Shown here piece by piece: positions 46,326 to 55,614 of a stretch of DNA of 64,000 nt (positions within the stretch are counted from its first letter, which is position 1; each line of letters begins with the position of its first letter). Position numbers and translations under genes: made by a program. Origin of the DNA: Phycisphaerae bacterium (GTDB lineage Bacteria; Planctomycetota; Phycisphaerae; Tepidisphaerales; Tepidisphaeraceae); NCBI GenBank assembly GCA_030448225.1, contig JAUJNJ010000004.1, positions 31,010 through 95,009 of the forward strand, written 5' to 3'. The notes below the pieces were generated by a model. That model was not told where the DNA came from. It searched no databases and saw nothing but the letters and a program-made list of their open reading frames with translations.

Positions 46326-47880
46326 TCACTTGTAGCGCGGGCTTTTGCAGGGCGAAGAGGAACTTGTCGGTCGCGACGTACAGCACGCCGTTGGCGGCGA
46401 CCGGGGTGGAGTAGACCGGGGCGGCGAAGTCGACCTCGCCCAGCGGGTCTTCGCCCGGCTTCGCGCGCCCGGCCTTCAGCGCGACGAGCAGGCCGTTCTC
46501 GGTGCCGACGTACACCTTGCCGTCGGCGACGAGCGTCGAGCCCCACACGCGGTCCTCGAGGTCGAACGTCCACGCCGGCTTGCCGCTCCGCTCGTCGAGG
46601 CAGTGGATCGTGCCGGCGAAGTCGGCGACGTAGACGAGGCCGTCGGCGACGGAGACGGTCGACATCGTCCGCGGCAGGGCGGCGTACTGCCACACCTTCC
46701 CGCTCTGCGTGACGTCGCCGCTCTTCGTGCCGTCGATGCACGAGAGCGCGCCCGCCCCGTCGCCGTTCTCCGGCGCCTGGCCGATCGCGACGTACACCTT
46801 GTCGTTTGCAATAACCGGTGTGGCGATGATCTCGCTCGGGCCCTCCGGATCGGTGTACTTGATCGGCTTGCCGTCGGTGCCCGCGCGGCGGCCGGCGGGG
46901 ACGCAGTCGAACCGCCAGACTTCCTTCAGCACGCCGTCGACCGGCTCGGGCTCAAACGCGTAGCAGAAGCCGTCGCCGCCGCCGAAGATCACCAGCGGCC
47001 GGCCGGCGAACGTGCCGTAGGCGGGGCACGACCAGTTCGAGTTGAACAGCCGTTCGCTGATGCCCGACCGCTCCTCGCCCAGGAGCTTGCCCGTCTTCTT
47101 GTCGAGGCAGATCAGGGCCGGCGCGTCGGGGGCGGGCGTCTGCTTGCCGGTCCAGTCGACGCTGTTCGACGTGCTGGCGTAAAGGCGGTCGCCGACGACC
47201 AGCACCGAACTGCTGGCCATGTTGTGCGGGAAGACGCCCAGCTCGTCGCGCATGTCATAGACCCACACGATGTCCGCCGACTGCGGCCCGAGTTCGGCGG
47301 GCGGCTTGACGGGGCCGGCGGTGTACTGCGCTTCGCCCGTGAACGGGCCGGCGTTTCCGTCGGCGAGGCCGTTGACGTCGAGGCAGACGATCTCGCAGCG
47401 GTTGGTCACGACGTACACGCGGTCGCCGTCGACGGCGGGGGAGGAGCATATTCCCACTTGTTCCCAGTCAGCGTTGTTGCCGGCGCCGAGCTTCGGCGTC
47501 AGCAACTGCCAGAGGAACTTGCCGTCGGCCTCGTTGAAGCACATGACGACGCCGTAATCCTCCGGCCGGGCCTGGTCGCGCGGCGAGCCGTTGTTCGTGC
47601 CGACGAAGATCTTGCCGCCGGCGACGGTGGGGTTGCCGTACGTCTGGTTGCCGAGCTTCGCGACCCACTTCACGTTCTTCGTGATCGACAGGTCGATCGC
47701 GCCCGTGCCCTCGTCCGGCTCGTCGACCTCGACCTCCGCCTCGGTCGGCAGATTCGTCTCGGGCGAGACCATGTTCCGGTCGGCGTCGCCGCCCCAATGC
47801 GGCCAATCGGCAGCGGGGGCCGGACGTGCGAACGTGACGAGTAGGAGCAGGGCGGCGAGGATGTATGTTTTTCTAGTCAT
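46326..47880 (-). CDS. Secreted PQQ-like beta-propeller protein (3'-end frameshift)
   Basis: ATG 47880 starts [20 protein letters not shown] and a signal peptide ending in [26 protein letters not shown] begins the propeller. Blades recur as [76 protein letters not shown] and [20 protein letters not shown]. The ORF as read runs on past [17 protein letters not shown] into the next gene. A one-base shift near 46355 gives KSPRYK and TGA at 46326-46328, a far better end. The start overlaps the upstream stop (ATGA), so translation is coupled. Likely periplasmic; there is no PQQ dehydrogenase active site that I can see. Confidence 0.88.
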
Positions 47881-48410
47881 GAGGAAGCAGTTTGCTCGGG
47901 TTGAAGGGGCAGCTTCATGTCGGTCGTCCCGCACTCCGGGCAGCGGTCCGGGCTGCCGCGTAGGCCGTAGCCGCAGGCGGGGCACAGGCCTGTTGCGATT
48001 CGTCCTCGCTCTCGATTCCGCAGCCAGTCGCCGTAGAAGATCAGCACGTACAACAGCGCGAACAGTCCGATGAGGATTCTGCCGTACGGCAGGTGCGACT
48101 TCTGTTGGAACTGTAGGAACGCAGGCAATGGCTTCAATCGTTCCGCCATCAGCCTATTGCTCTCCGCCACCATTGTGTTCAGCTTCACAAGGTCGGCTGC
48201 TCCGGCCGTGCGGCCGGCTCGCTCGATCTGGTCGATCTGAGCATGCGCCCGGTTCAGCGCGTCCTCGGTCGCGGCTTGTGCCGCTTCGACACGTGCGATC
48301 AGCGCCTCTCGCTCCGCCCGTCGCGTGGCGTTGCTGCGCACCCATAGCACCGCCACCACGGCGATGAGCAGCGCCAGCGCCACGCAGAGGATGTTCAGCT
48401 TCCGCCTCAC
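47877..48410 (-). CDS. Membrane protein with C-terminal zinc ribbon
   Basis: GTG 48410 (GTGA overlap with the previous stop) gives [20 protein letters not shown] (membrane helix), a long coiled-coil ([39 protein letters not shown]), a second helix ([20 protein letters not shown]) and the zinc ribbon [19 protein letters not shown]. Length is 177. Two helices around a coiled coil suggest a membrane hairpin with the ribbon in the cytoplasm. The family is unnamed but the ribbon type is characteristic of Planctomycetes. Confidence 0.7.
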   Translation of the reverse strand: MRRKLNILCVALALLIAVVAVLWVRSNATRRAEREALIARVEAAQAATEDALNRAHAQIDQIERAGRTAGAADLVKLNTMVAESNRLMAERLKPLPAFLQFQQKSHLPYGRILIGLFALLYVLIFYGDWLRNRERGRIATGLCPACGYGLRGSPDRCPECGTTDMKLPLQPEQTASS

Positions 48411-48811
48411 GTAACCGCCCCTGTCGCTTCGGCCCCGCACTCGGGGCACCGGCCGGGCGTGGCGCGGAGGTCGTAGCCGCAGGTCCGGCACAGGCCGACG
48501 CGGGCGCGCAGCTGCGTTCGGATCATGCGGTGGAAGGTTCGCGGCCACACCCAAAGCGCGAAGCAGATTCCGACGACGGTACTCGCGACCCGGTCCAGGT
48601 ACCGCGGGCGTGTAAAACCGATCCCGTCGAGGATTCCGCCGATCAACGCGAACGCAAGCCCCATCAAGATCCCCATCCCCGCGAACGCCGCCCACGTCTG
48701 CCACCGTCGCTCGGCGAGGCGGCATTGCTCGTGCCATACGCGGGCTCGCTCATCCGGCGGCAGCCCCGCCAGTTCCGGGATCGATTCGAAGGACAGCGGA
48801 ATGGCCATCAA
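48407..48811 (-). CDS. Membrane protein with C-terminal zinc ribbon, first gene of operon
   Basis: A 134-residue protein: an N-terminal soluble part (LPPDERARVWHEQCRLAERR), helices FAGMGILMGLAFALIGGIL and VASTVVGICFALWVWP, then CRTCGYDLRATPGRCPECG. It shares the ribbon with the next gene, to which it is joined by a GTGA overlap. The pair then couples by ATGA to the propeller gene. The function is unknown. Confidence 0.7.
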   Translation of the reverse strand: MMAIPLSFESIPELAGLPPDERARVWHEQCRLAERRWQTWAAFAGMGILMGLAFALIGGILDGIGFTRPRYLDRVASTVVGICFALWVWPRTFHRMIRTQLRARVGLCRTCGYDLRATPGRCPECGAEATGAVT

Positions 48812-49027
48812 ATGGATCCCTCCATCGCACCGATGCTCTTGCGGCGGGGCGGCGCGGCTTTCGTCGGTTCCACCGCAGGCGCGTCGCGCTTACGTCCGGG
48901 CACGCTCGATGGTACAACCCGGCTCACATGTCGTCACCGCCGACGAACCGGCAACGTGGCGGTCGGGTCTCGTGTAGCAACAGGCGGAGCGTCCCCGAAC
49001 GGTCCGTCTACCGAGGTAATACACGTC

Positions 49028-50332
49028 ATGAAGCGAAGCGTTCCCCTCCTCGTGGTTTCCTTATCTCTCCTCATCGCGTCGGCGGCCCGGGCCGAGAACT
49101 GGCCGCAGTGGCGCGGGCCGAACTTCGACGGCTCCAGCGAGGCGACCGGCCTGCCGGACAAGATCGGGCCGGACGAGAACGTCGTCTGGAAGGCGACGAT
49201 GCCCGGCCCCAGCGCCGGCACGCCGATCGTGTGGGAGAACCGCGTGTTCGTCAGCGCGGTCGACGCGGCGAGCAAGAAGCTCCTGGCGATCTGCATCGAC
49301 CGCGCCACCGGCCGCGAGGCGTGGCGCAAGGAGGTGGGGATCGGGTTCAAGGAGAACAACCGCAACAACATGGCCTCGCCGTCGCCGCTGACCGACGGCA
49401 AGCACGTCTGGTTCCACTACGCCACCGGCGACCTCGTCTGCTTCGACATGGCGGGCGAGCAGGTCTGGACGCGGAACCTCGTCGCCGACCACGGCCCGCT
49501 CAACTTCATGTGGATCTACGGCTCCACGCCGCTGCTCTACAAGGGCAAGCTGTACCTCCAGGTCCTGCACAACGCCAAGCCCTACCCCGGCACGCCGCCG
49601 TCCGACAAGCCGGTGCAGTCGTACCTGCTGGCGATCGACCCGGCGACGGGCAAGGACCTGTGGAAGCAGGTGCGCGAGGACGCGGCCGAGAACGAGACGA
49701 AGGAGTCGTACGCGACGCCGATCCCGTTCCTCTCGAGCGAGCGGGGCGAGGTCGTGGTGATCGGCGGCGACGTCGTCACCGGCCACGACGCCGAGAGTGG
49801 CAAGGAACTGTGGCGGTTCGGCAACTGGAACCCGGAGCGCGAGCCGTTCTGGCGGATCATCACGTCGCCGGTCACCGGCGGGGGGCTGGTCTTCGCCAGC
49901 GCGCCCAAGGGCGGGCCGGTCATGGCGATCAAGGCGGGCGGCGAGGGGAACATCACCGACACGCACACGGCTTGGAACACGAAGGAGTTCACGACGGACG
50001 TCTGCGTGCCGCTCTACTACGACGACAAGCTCTACGTCCTCAACGGCGACCGGAAGAAGATGACGTGCGTCGCCCCCAAGACCGGCAAGGCCCTCTGGGA
50101 GGAAGCCTCGGCGGGCGGGCCGTCTTCCGCGCCCTCGCCCACCGGGGCCGACGGCAAGATCTACTGCGTGAACGAGGCGGGCAAGGTGTGGGTGCTGTCA
50201 ACCGAGAAGTTCGAAATCCTCAGCGAGGCCGACCTCGGCGGCGACCCCACGACCCGCGCGTCGATCGCCCTCGCCGACGGCCACGTCTTCGTCCGCACGT
50301 CCGACACGCTGTACTGCTTTGGCAAGAAGTAA
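49028..50332 (+). CDS. Secreted PQQ-like beta-propeller protein
   Basis: A 434-residue protein. The signal peptide is KRSVPLLVVSLSLLIASAAR. The propeller starts ENWPQWRGPNFDGSSEATGL (the WPQxRGP motif of planctomycete outer-membrane-type propellers). Later blades include TPIVWENRVFVSAVDAASKK, STPLLYKGKLYLQVLHN, VPLYYDDKLYVLNGDRKKM and ASIALADGHVFVRTSDTLYC. The gene is clean and full length. It faces the opposite way from the operon at 45.5-48.8 kb. Likely periplasmic; ligand unknown. Confidence 0.9.
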   Translation: MKRSVPLLVVSLSLLIASAARAENWPQWRGPNFDGSSEATGLPDKIGPDENVVWKATMPGPSAGTPIVWENRVFVSAVDAASKKLLAICIDRATGREAWRKEVGIGFKENNRNNMASPSPLTDGKHVWFHYATGDLVCFDMAGEQVWTRNLVADHGPLNFMWIYGSTPLLYKGKLYLQVLHNAKPYPGTPPSDKPVQSYLLAIDPATGKDLWKQVREDAAENETKESYATPIPFLSSERGEVVVIGGDVVTGHDAESGKELWRFGNWNPEREPFWRIITSPVTGGGLVFASAPKGGPVMAIKAGGEGNITDTHTAWNTKEFTTDVCVPLYYDDKLYVLNGDRKKMTCVAPKTGKALWEEASAGGPSSAPSPTGADGKIYCVNEAGKVWVLSTEKFEILSEADLGGDPTTRASIALADGHVFVRTSDTLYCFGKK

Positions 50333-50446
50333 CGATCGTGCCTGTCACCTGCCGGCCAACAGTTTGGCCGCCGCCCCGACTGCGCGCGGAGAACGGGAAC
50401 TTATATGGCGATGCTCGTAGGCATACCGGACACTCACGACGACAGC

Positions 50447-52175
50447 ATGAACACCACCGGCCCCTGGTGGAAGCTGCTGACGAAGTACCACTGGTTCGTG
50501 TTCGTCGTCGCCGCGCTGGGGTGGCTGTTCGACTGCTTCGACCAGCAGATCTTCGTGCTGACCCGCGTGCCGGCGATGGAGTCGCTGATCCCGCGGGACA
50601 CGCCGAACCGCGCCACCGTCGTCCAGCAGTACGGCGGGTACGCGACGAGCTTCTTCCTCATCGGGTGGGCCATCGGGGGCCTCTTCTTCGGCGTGCTCGG
50701 CGACCGGTGGGGCCGCGCCAAGACCATGCTGGTGACGATCCTGCTCTACTCGATCTTCACCGGGCTCTCCTCGCTCGCCACCGGCTTCTGGGATTTCGCG
50801 GTCTACCGCCTGCTCACGGGGCTGGGCGTCGGCGGCGAGTTCGCCGTGGGCGTGGCGCTGCTGGCCGAGACGATGCCGGCCCGGGCGCGGCCGTACACGC
50901 TGGCGGCGCTGCAGCGCTTTCGGCCGTGGGCAACGTGCTGGCGGCGACGACGTTCATCCTGTTCGGCCTCTGGGAGCAGAGCGGCCGGACGACGCCGATC
51001 GACTCTTGGCGGATGATGTTCCTGATCGGGGCCGCGCCGGCGCTGCTCGCGCTGGTCATCCGCCGCGGGTTGAAGGAGCCGAAGCCTGGCGCGCGCCAAG
51101 GGCTTTCGACCGGCGCCCGCGTCGCCGGTGGGGGCTTCGAGCCGGTCGTCAATGCCGGCGAGCGTCGCGCCGTCGAGAACGAGGGCCGGGCCGCCGACAC
51201 CGCCGTCGCCGACCCCGACTCGCCCGCCGCATCGCGCGACTTTCCGCCGGTCGCGCGCGCGCCGCAGATGGGCTCCTACACCGCCATGTTCGGTCACCCG
51301 CGGTGGCGCAAGCACGCGCTGCTCGGCCTCGTGCTCGCATTCAGCGGCGTGGTGGGCCTGTGGGGGTGGGGTTTTTCTCGCCGGACCTGATCCAGCGCGT
51401 CCAGCGGCCGGCGGTCAGCGAGGAGGTCTACAACGCCGAGATCGTCGCCGCCCGCGCGCGCCGGCAACGAGGTCACCGCCGGCCATTACGCCGCTCCTGA
51501 ACATGGCCAAGGCCGGCACGCTGCCGCTGCCGGCGAAGGCGGGCGAACTCCCGGCGGACCTGCAGCCGGCCTACAACGCCGCCGGCCCGAAGATCGGCGG
51601 CGAGCTGAAAATCCTCGGCGGCGTGACGTCGTTGATGATCAACGTCGGCGCGTTCCTCGGCATGTTCGGGTTCGGCTACCTGAGCCAGCGGATCGGCCGG
51701 CGCCCCACGTTCGCCATCGCGTTCGTCGGCGCCGGCGCGGAGCACGGCGGCGGTGTTCCTGTACCTCACGGAGTTCAACCAACTGTTCTGGATGATCCCG
51801 ATCATGGGCTTCTTCCAGTTGTCGATCTTCAGCGGCTACGCGATCTACTTCCCCGAGCTGTTCCCGACGCACCTGCGGAGCACCGGCACGAGCTTCTGTT
51901 ACAACGTCGGGCGTTTCATCGCGGCGTCGGGGCCGCTCCTGCAGGCGCAGCTGATCGGCTTGTTCGCCGCGGGCGAGGCCGGTGCCGGCCTCGCGGGCGG
52001 CGAGCTGCGCCGGGCGGGCGCGACGATGTGCCTGGTCTTCGTCGTCGGCCTGATCGCGCTCCCGTTCCTGCCGGAGACGAAGGGCAAGCCGCTCCCGGAG
52101 GAAGAGCCGAACCCCGCGGCGGACCCGCGAAAGGGGACCCTTCCGTCCGCCGTCCCCGCCGGCGCCCGCCCGTAG
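50447..52175 (+). CDS. MFS transporter (frameshifted)
   Basis: From ATG 50447 (MNTTGPWWKLLTKYHWFVF; ATG 50405 is an alternative) the frame is clean to about 50925. It shows LGWLFDCFDQQIFVLTRVPA, GWAIGGLFFGVLGDRWGRAK (the MFS loop 2-3 motif) and TGLGVGGEFAVGVALLAETM. Restoring bases near 50925 (CAG-G-CGC), 51370 (a G lost from a G run), 51460 and 51735 joins ALSAVGNVLAATTFILFGL, VGFFSPDLIQRVQRPAVSEE, MINVGAFLGMFGFGYLSQRI and IYFPELFPTHLRSTGTSFCY, NVGRFIAASGP. The layout fits the sugar-acid/metabolite:H+ symporter group, with a large central periplasmic or cytoplasmic loop. The substrate is unknown. Confidence 0.88.
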
Positions 52176-52607
52176 CGGCGTCAGATCGCCGCGCAGGCGA
52201 CGCGGACGCCAGCGCACGTTCGCTTCGGGCGGTAAATGCCTGACGCGACGCGATCCATTGCGTCGAGGGAATCGCGTTCAAGATCCGGCTTCGGGGAAAT
52301 TGCGACGCGCGCCGCGATGGAACGCGTAGCGGCGAGTTGGTCGGCCACACCGACGTGCAACTAAGCGGCGACGCATCGGCGGGTGTCGCAATGGCCCGCC
52401 GATGCATTCCAGCGACCGTCACACTTCGCCAGGTTGTTGAATAGGACACGGAGCAAACAGTGCTTGACCGGCTTCGCGGAACAGCCGTCAGCCCCTCCGC
52501 CTCCCCGCGAACGGCGGTAACGCCTCTGATTGTCCGGATGCGGGGGGATGACGAAGTAACGGCGGCGGGTTCGTGCGCTCTTGGTGATCGATCTCAATCG
52601 GCCAACG
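52176..52607. other. Intergenic region between convergent genes, no gene seen
   Basis: About 430 bp between the MFS stop and the pseudopilin stop. I find no ORF with family features, no tRNA and no strong hairpin with a T run. Confidence 0.4.
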
Positions 52608-53288
52608 TTATTCGCCTTCGTACGGCCACTCGATCTGCCACTGCTCGAGCGTGTTGGCCGGGACCTGCTCGACGTGGAAGTCGGCGAACAGCACGCTGCG
52701 GCTGTCGCCGGGGCGGTCGACGATGTTGTAGTCGGTGTGCGGGTACCACCAGACGTAGCCGAGCGGCAGGCCCTCGGCGTTGTTCATGATCCAGCTCGAC
52801 TCCGACAGCGGGCCGTGGTCCGACATCAGGATCGACTCCGACGCGGCCCGCGCCTTCGTGACGCGCGTCGGTCGACCCCAGGTGGCGGCGGCGTAGCCGT
52901 TGTAGAGGTAGGAGATGCCCGGCTTGGTCCGGTCGTCGCGCAGGTCGGTGTTGTTCGTGCAGGCGAAGATCGGGTAGACGCCGCCGACGTAGGGCATCAG
53001 CTTGAACGCCCAGCTGTCGGGCTGGTCGAGCGGCACGAACGAGTCGTACTGCGTCGGCATCATGCCCTTGTTGTCGGCGAGGTAGCTCGCGAACGCCTGG
53101 CCGACCTGCCGCATGTTGCTCATGCAGTTGAGCGTGACGGCCTTGGCGCGGGCGCGTCCGACGGCGGGCATCAGGAGGGAGAGCAGGATCGTGATGACGG
53201 CGATCACCACGAGCAGTTCCACGAGCGTGAAACCGCCGTGACGACGGGGGCGAACTGCCGAACGAACCCTCGGGGAGAGACGGGCCAT
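52608..53288 (-). CDS. Type II secretion-like pseudopilin
   Basis: A 226-residue protein with a basic leader (RVRSAVRPRRHG), the prepilin site and helix [20 protein letters not shown] (residues about 19-38), NCMSNMRQVGQAFASYLADN and the C-terminal SVLFADFHVEQVP of the H-X9-DG type. It is a sibling of the pseudopilin at 680-1441 but not a close copy. Such genes occur in large numbers in planctomycete genomes. Its role is unknown. Confidence 0.9.
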   Translation of the reverse strand: MARLSPRVRSAVRPRRHGGFTLVELLVVIAVITILLSLLMPAVGRARAKAVTLNCMSNMRQVGQAFASYLADNKGMMPTQYDSFVPLDQPDSWAFKLMPYVGGVYPIFACTNNTDLRDDRTKPGISYLYNGYAAATWGRPTRVTKARAASESILMSDHGPLSESSWIMNNAEGLPLGYVWWYPHTDYNIVDRPGDSRSVLFADFHVEQVPANTLEQWQIEWPYEGE

Positions 53289-53410
53289 TTCTGCACCTCC
53301 GGTACCTAGGTTGTGTAGGTTACCACGGGCGCGTTACCGACGGCTACGATTTAATTATCGTGCGGCGCACGAATGTAGGCCGCTGCATTCGACCGACATG
53401 CCGCGGCGCG

Positions 53411-53822
53411 TCACGGGGCCGGCGGCCGTTCGGCGAACATCACGCCGATGCCGCCGGCGAGCGCCAGCGACACGATCGTGAGGACGTTCAACACCGCCAT
53501 CAGCCCGATCTCGTCCGACGCTTACCGGTCATCCCGCGGGACGAGGACGATCCGAACCCGCAAGTAGCCCATCATCGCCAGCGGGAAGAGCACCGCCACC
53601 AGCAAGTGCCGCGACGACGCGACGAGGCACAGCACGCCCGGGCGCCAACGTGAGCACGAACCAGGCGGGGAAAAAGCCGAAGCCGGCGTTCACTAGCGCG
53701 TGACCCGCCCCCAACCCCGCCGGCACTAGGAGCGCCAACGCCGTGCCGGTCCGCCAGCCACTGACGCGCGGTGTACTCCCGTACTCGAGCGCCCCGGGCC
53801 GCGAGGGCTCGCTCGACTGCAT
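53411..53822 (-). CDS. Small membrane protein (frameshifted)
   Basis: ATG 53822 gives MQSSEPSRPGALEYG, a helix GTALALLVPAGLGAGHALV and FGFFPAWFVLTLAPG. One indel near 53640 leads into VLCLVASSRHLLVAVLFPLA, MMGYLRVRIVLVPRDDR, followed in frame by TAA. The expected last helix LMAVLNVLTIVSLALAGGI and GVMFAERPPAP, ending at TGA 53411-53413, follows after a further change. Four helices in all. The function is unknown. Confidence 0.5.
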
Positions 53823-53889
53823 GGTCCGAGATCTCCCGTCGTCCGGGTGCCGCGGCCCGGGCACGGTCGCGACGTGGGGGCGCCCTCGG

Positions 53890-55173
53890 TCACTTCGCCG
53901 CGACGTCGAGCGCCACGGCTTCGATCGTGCTGCGGGCGTAGAGCTTCCCGTTCGCGACGGCGGGCATCGTCCAGCACTTGCCGGCCAACGGCTGAAGCTT
54001 ACCGAGCTCCTTATACGACTCGGGGCTGGGGTCGACGAGCGTGAGCTGACCGTTGTCGTGCTGCACGATCAGCTTCCCGCCGGCCAGGATCGTCGCGCCG
54101 CCGGAGCCGAAGCCGGGCTGGCTCCACTTGGTCTTGCCGGTCGCCAATTCGATGCACGCGAGCGGGGCGGTGTTGTACTCCTTGAATCCGACGATGCCGT
54201 AGACGTGGCCGTCGTGGTAGACGGGGGTGGTCCAGTGGTGCGGCAGCTTGGGGTCCTTCCACAACTCCTCGGCCTTGAACCCGTCGCCGCTCCTGGTGAT
54301 GCGCGCCGCGCCGGCGCCGTAGCCCGCCGAACAGTAGACGACGTCGCCGCCGACGAGCGGGCTGGACGCGGTCGAGACGTTGAACTTGAACGGGAACCGC
54401 CACAGCTCCTTGCCGCTCTTTGCGTCGAGCGACACGAGGCCCGACTGCATGAAGAACACGATCTGTTCGACGCCGTGGATCGTGGCGGGCGTGGGGGTGG
54501 CGTGGGTGATCTGCTCGTCGCCGCTCTTCCAGGCGGGCCGGCCGGTCTCCTTGTCGAACGCGAGGCACGCCTGCCCCGACCCGCCCCCGGCGACGACCAC
54601 GAGGTCGCCGACGATCACCGGCGACGTCGCGTTGCCCCACTTCCTGATCGCGCCCGGCTGCTCGTCGCCGTCGAACTCGGCCTTCACGTCGTGCTGCCAG
54701 ACGACCTTGCCGTCGGCGGCGCCGAGGGCCTGGAGCTTCATGTTCGTGCCGTAGACGTAGACCTTGTCGCCCGAGACGGCGGGCGTGGAGCGCGGGCCGT
54801 TGCCGCCCTGGCGCTCGAAGATCGTCTTGTCGATCGGCGTCGCCCACGCCTCCTTGCCGTCGGCGGCGTTGAGGGCGACGCAGACCTCGTCGCGGTCGCG
54901 CTCCATCAGCAGGAAGACCTTGTCCCCGACGGCCGCGAACGACCCGAACGCCTCGCCGACCGGCACCTTCCACAGTTCCTTCGGCTGCCCGGCCGTCCAC
55001 GGCGCCGCGATCGTCTCGGGCGTCGCGCCGGCGTGCCCGGGGCCGCGGTACTGCGGCCAATCGGCGGCGCGGGCGGCGGTCGTGCAAACGGTTGCGGCGG
55101 CGAAAGCGACGGCGACGAGCGCGGCGCGGCCGGCGGTGCGGACGAAGGCGGACGTGGTGGCGACGAATGGCAT
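53890..55173 (-). CDS. Secreted PQQ-like beta-propeller protein
   Basis: A 427-residue protein with a signal peptide (GRAALVAVAFAAATVCTTAA, cleavage before ADWPQ) and the WPQYRGPGHAGATPETIAAP start shared with the propeller at 49028. Blades include FAAVGDKVFLLMERDRDEV, STPAVSGDKVYVYGTNMKLQ, SPVIVGDLVVVAGGGSGQAC, TTPVYHDGHVYGIVGFKEYN and MPAVANGKLYARSTIEAVAL. It is intact. The three propellers in 9 kb are diverged, not recent copies. Likely periplasmic; substrate unknown. Confidence 0.9.
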   Translation of the reverse strand: MPFVATTSAFVRTAGRAALVAVAFAAATVCTTAARAADWPQYRGPGHAGATPETIAAPWTAGQPKELWKVPVGEAFGSFAAVGDKVFLLMERDRDEVCVALNAADGKEAWATPIDKTIFERQGGNGPRSTPAVSGDKVYVYGTNMKLQALGAADGKVVWQHDVKAEFDGDEQPGAIRKWGNATSPVIVGDLVVVAGGGSGQACLAFDKETGRPAWKSGDEQITHATPTPATIHGVEQIVFFMQSGLVSLDAKSGKELWRFPFKFNVSTASSPLVGGDVVYCSAGYGAGAARITRSGDGFKAEELWKDPKLPHHWTTPVYHDGHVYGIVGFKEYNTAPLACIELATGKTKWSQPGFGSGGATILAGGKLIVQHDNGQLTLVDPSPESYKELGKLQPLAGKCWTMPAVANGKLYARSTIEAVALDVAAK

Positions 55174-55253
55174 GTCTGGTGTTCTCCGTATGTGCGAGGC
55201 GCTGAATGAACCGGGGAAGTGTAGCGGCAGGCGTGGCGAATTGACTAGCGCGT

Positions 55254-55505
55254 CGTCCCCTCTCCTCCGTACTCGGGGGAGGGGGTTAGGGTGCGAGGTC
55301 GAGCAGAAGGGGTAGTGGGGTGATCGAGTTATGGAGTGGTGGTGGTGTGGTGGTATGGTGGTGTGTTTCGGTGGTCCATGTCGGGTGGCGGAGTGAATTT
55401 CTCCTACGCCACCACCTGGTCATACCACCAGCCGACCACACTTCCGTTCCGCCCCTCACCCCTGCCCTCTCCCCCGAGTACGGGGGAGAGGGGGTCGCAC
55501 GGTGT
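55254..55505. repeat. Nested inverted repeats upstream of the alpha-2-macroglobulin 3' end
   Basis: The outer pair is 55254-55295 (CCCTCTCCTCCGTACTCGG then GGGAGGGGGTTAGGG) and 55450-55505, which holds CCCTCTCCCCCGAGTACGG then GGGAGAGGGGGTCGC. They are inverted copies of one 45-50 base element that is itself a near-perfect palindrome. The inner pair at 55333-55440 is a GTGG/CCAC hairpin: GTGGTGGTGTGGTGGTATGG and CCACCACCTGGTCATACCAC. It fills the gap between the minus-strand A2M stop and the PQQ gene start. Confidence 0.7.
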
Positions 55506-55614
55506 CCGCCGGGTCGTTGCGTGAACGGGGCAGGAAGCCCGCCGCGTGACGGCCGTCACCCCTGCCCGCCGGTAGCTCAGGGGGGACCTGCGCTTGCGGG
55601 GCGAGGCTCACGCA

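Noticed and set aside
55571..55612. GGTAGCTCAGG followed by a tRNA-like start
   Set aside because: No acceptor or T arm can be drawn downstream; GGTTC-A is absent. It is not a tRNA.
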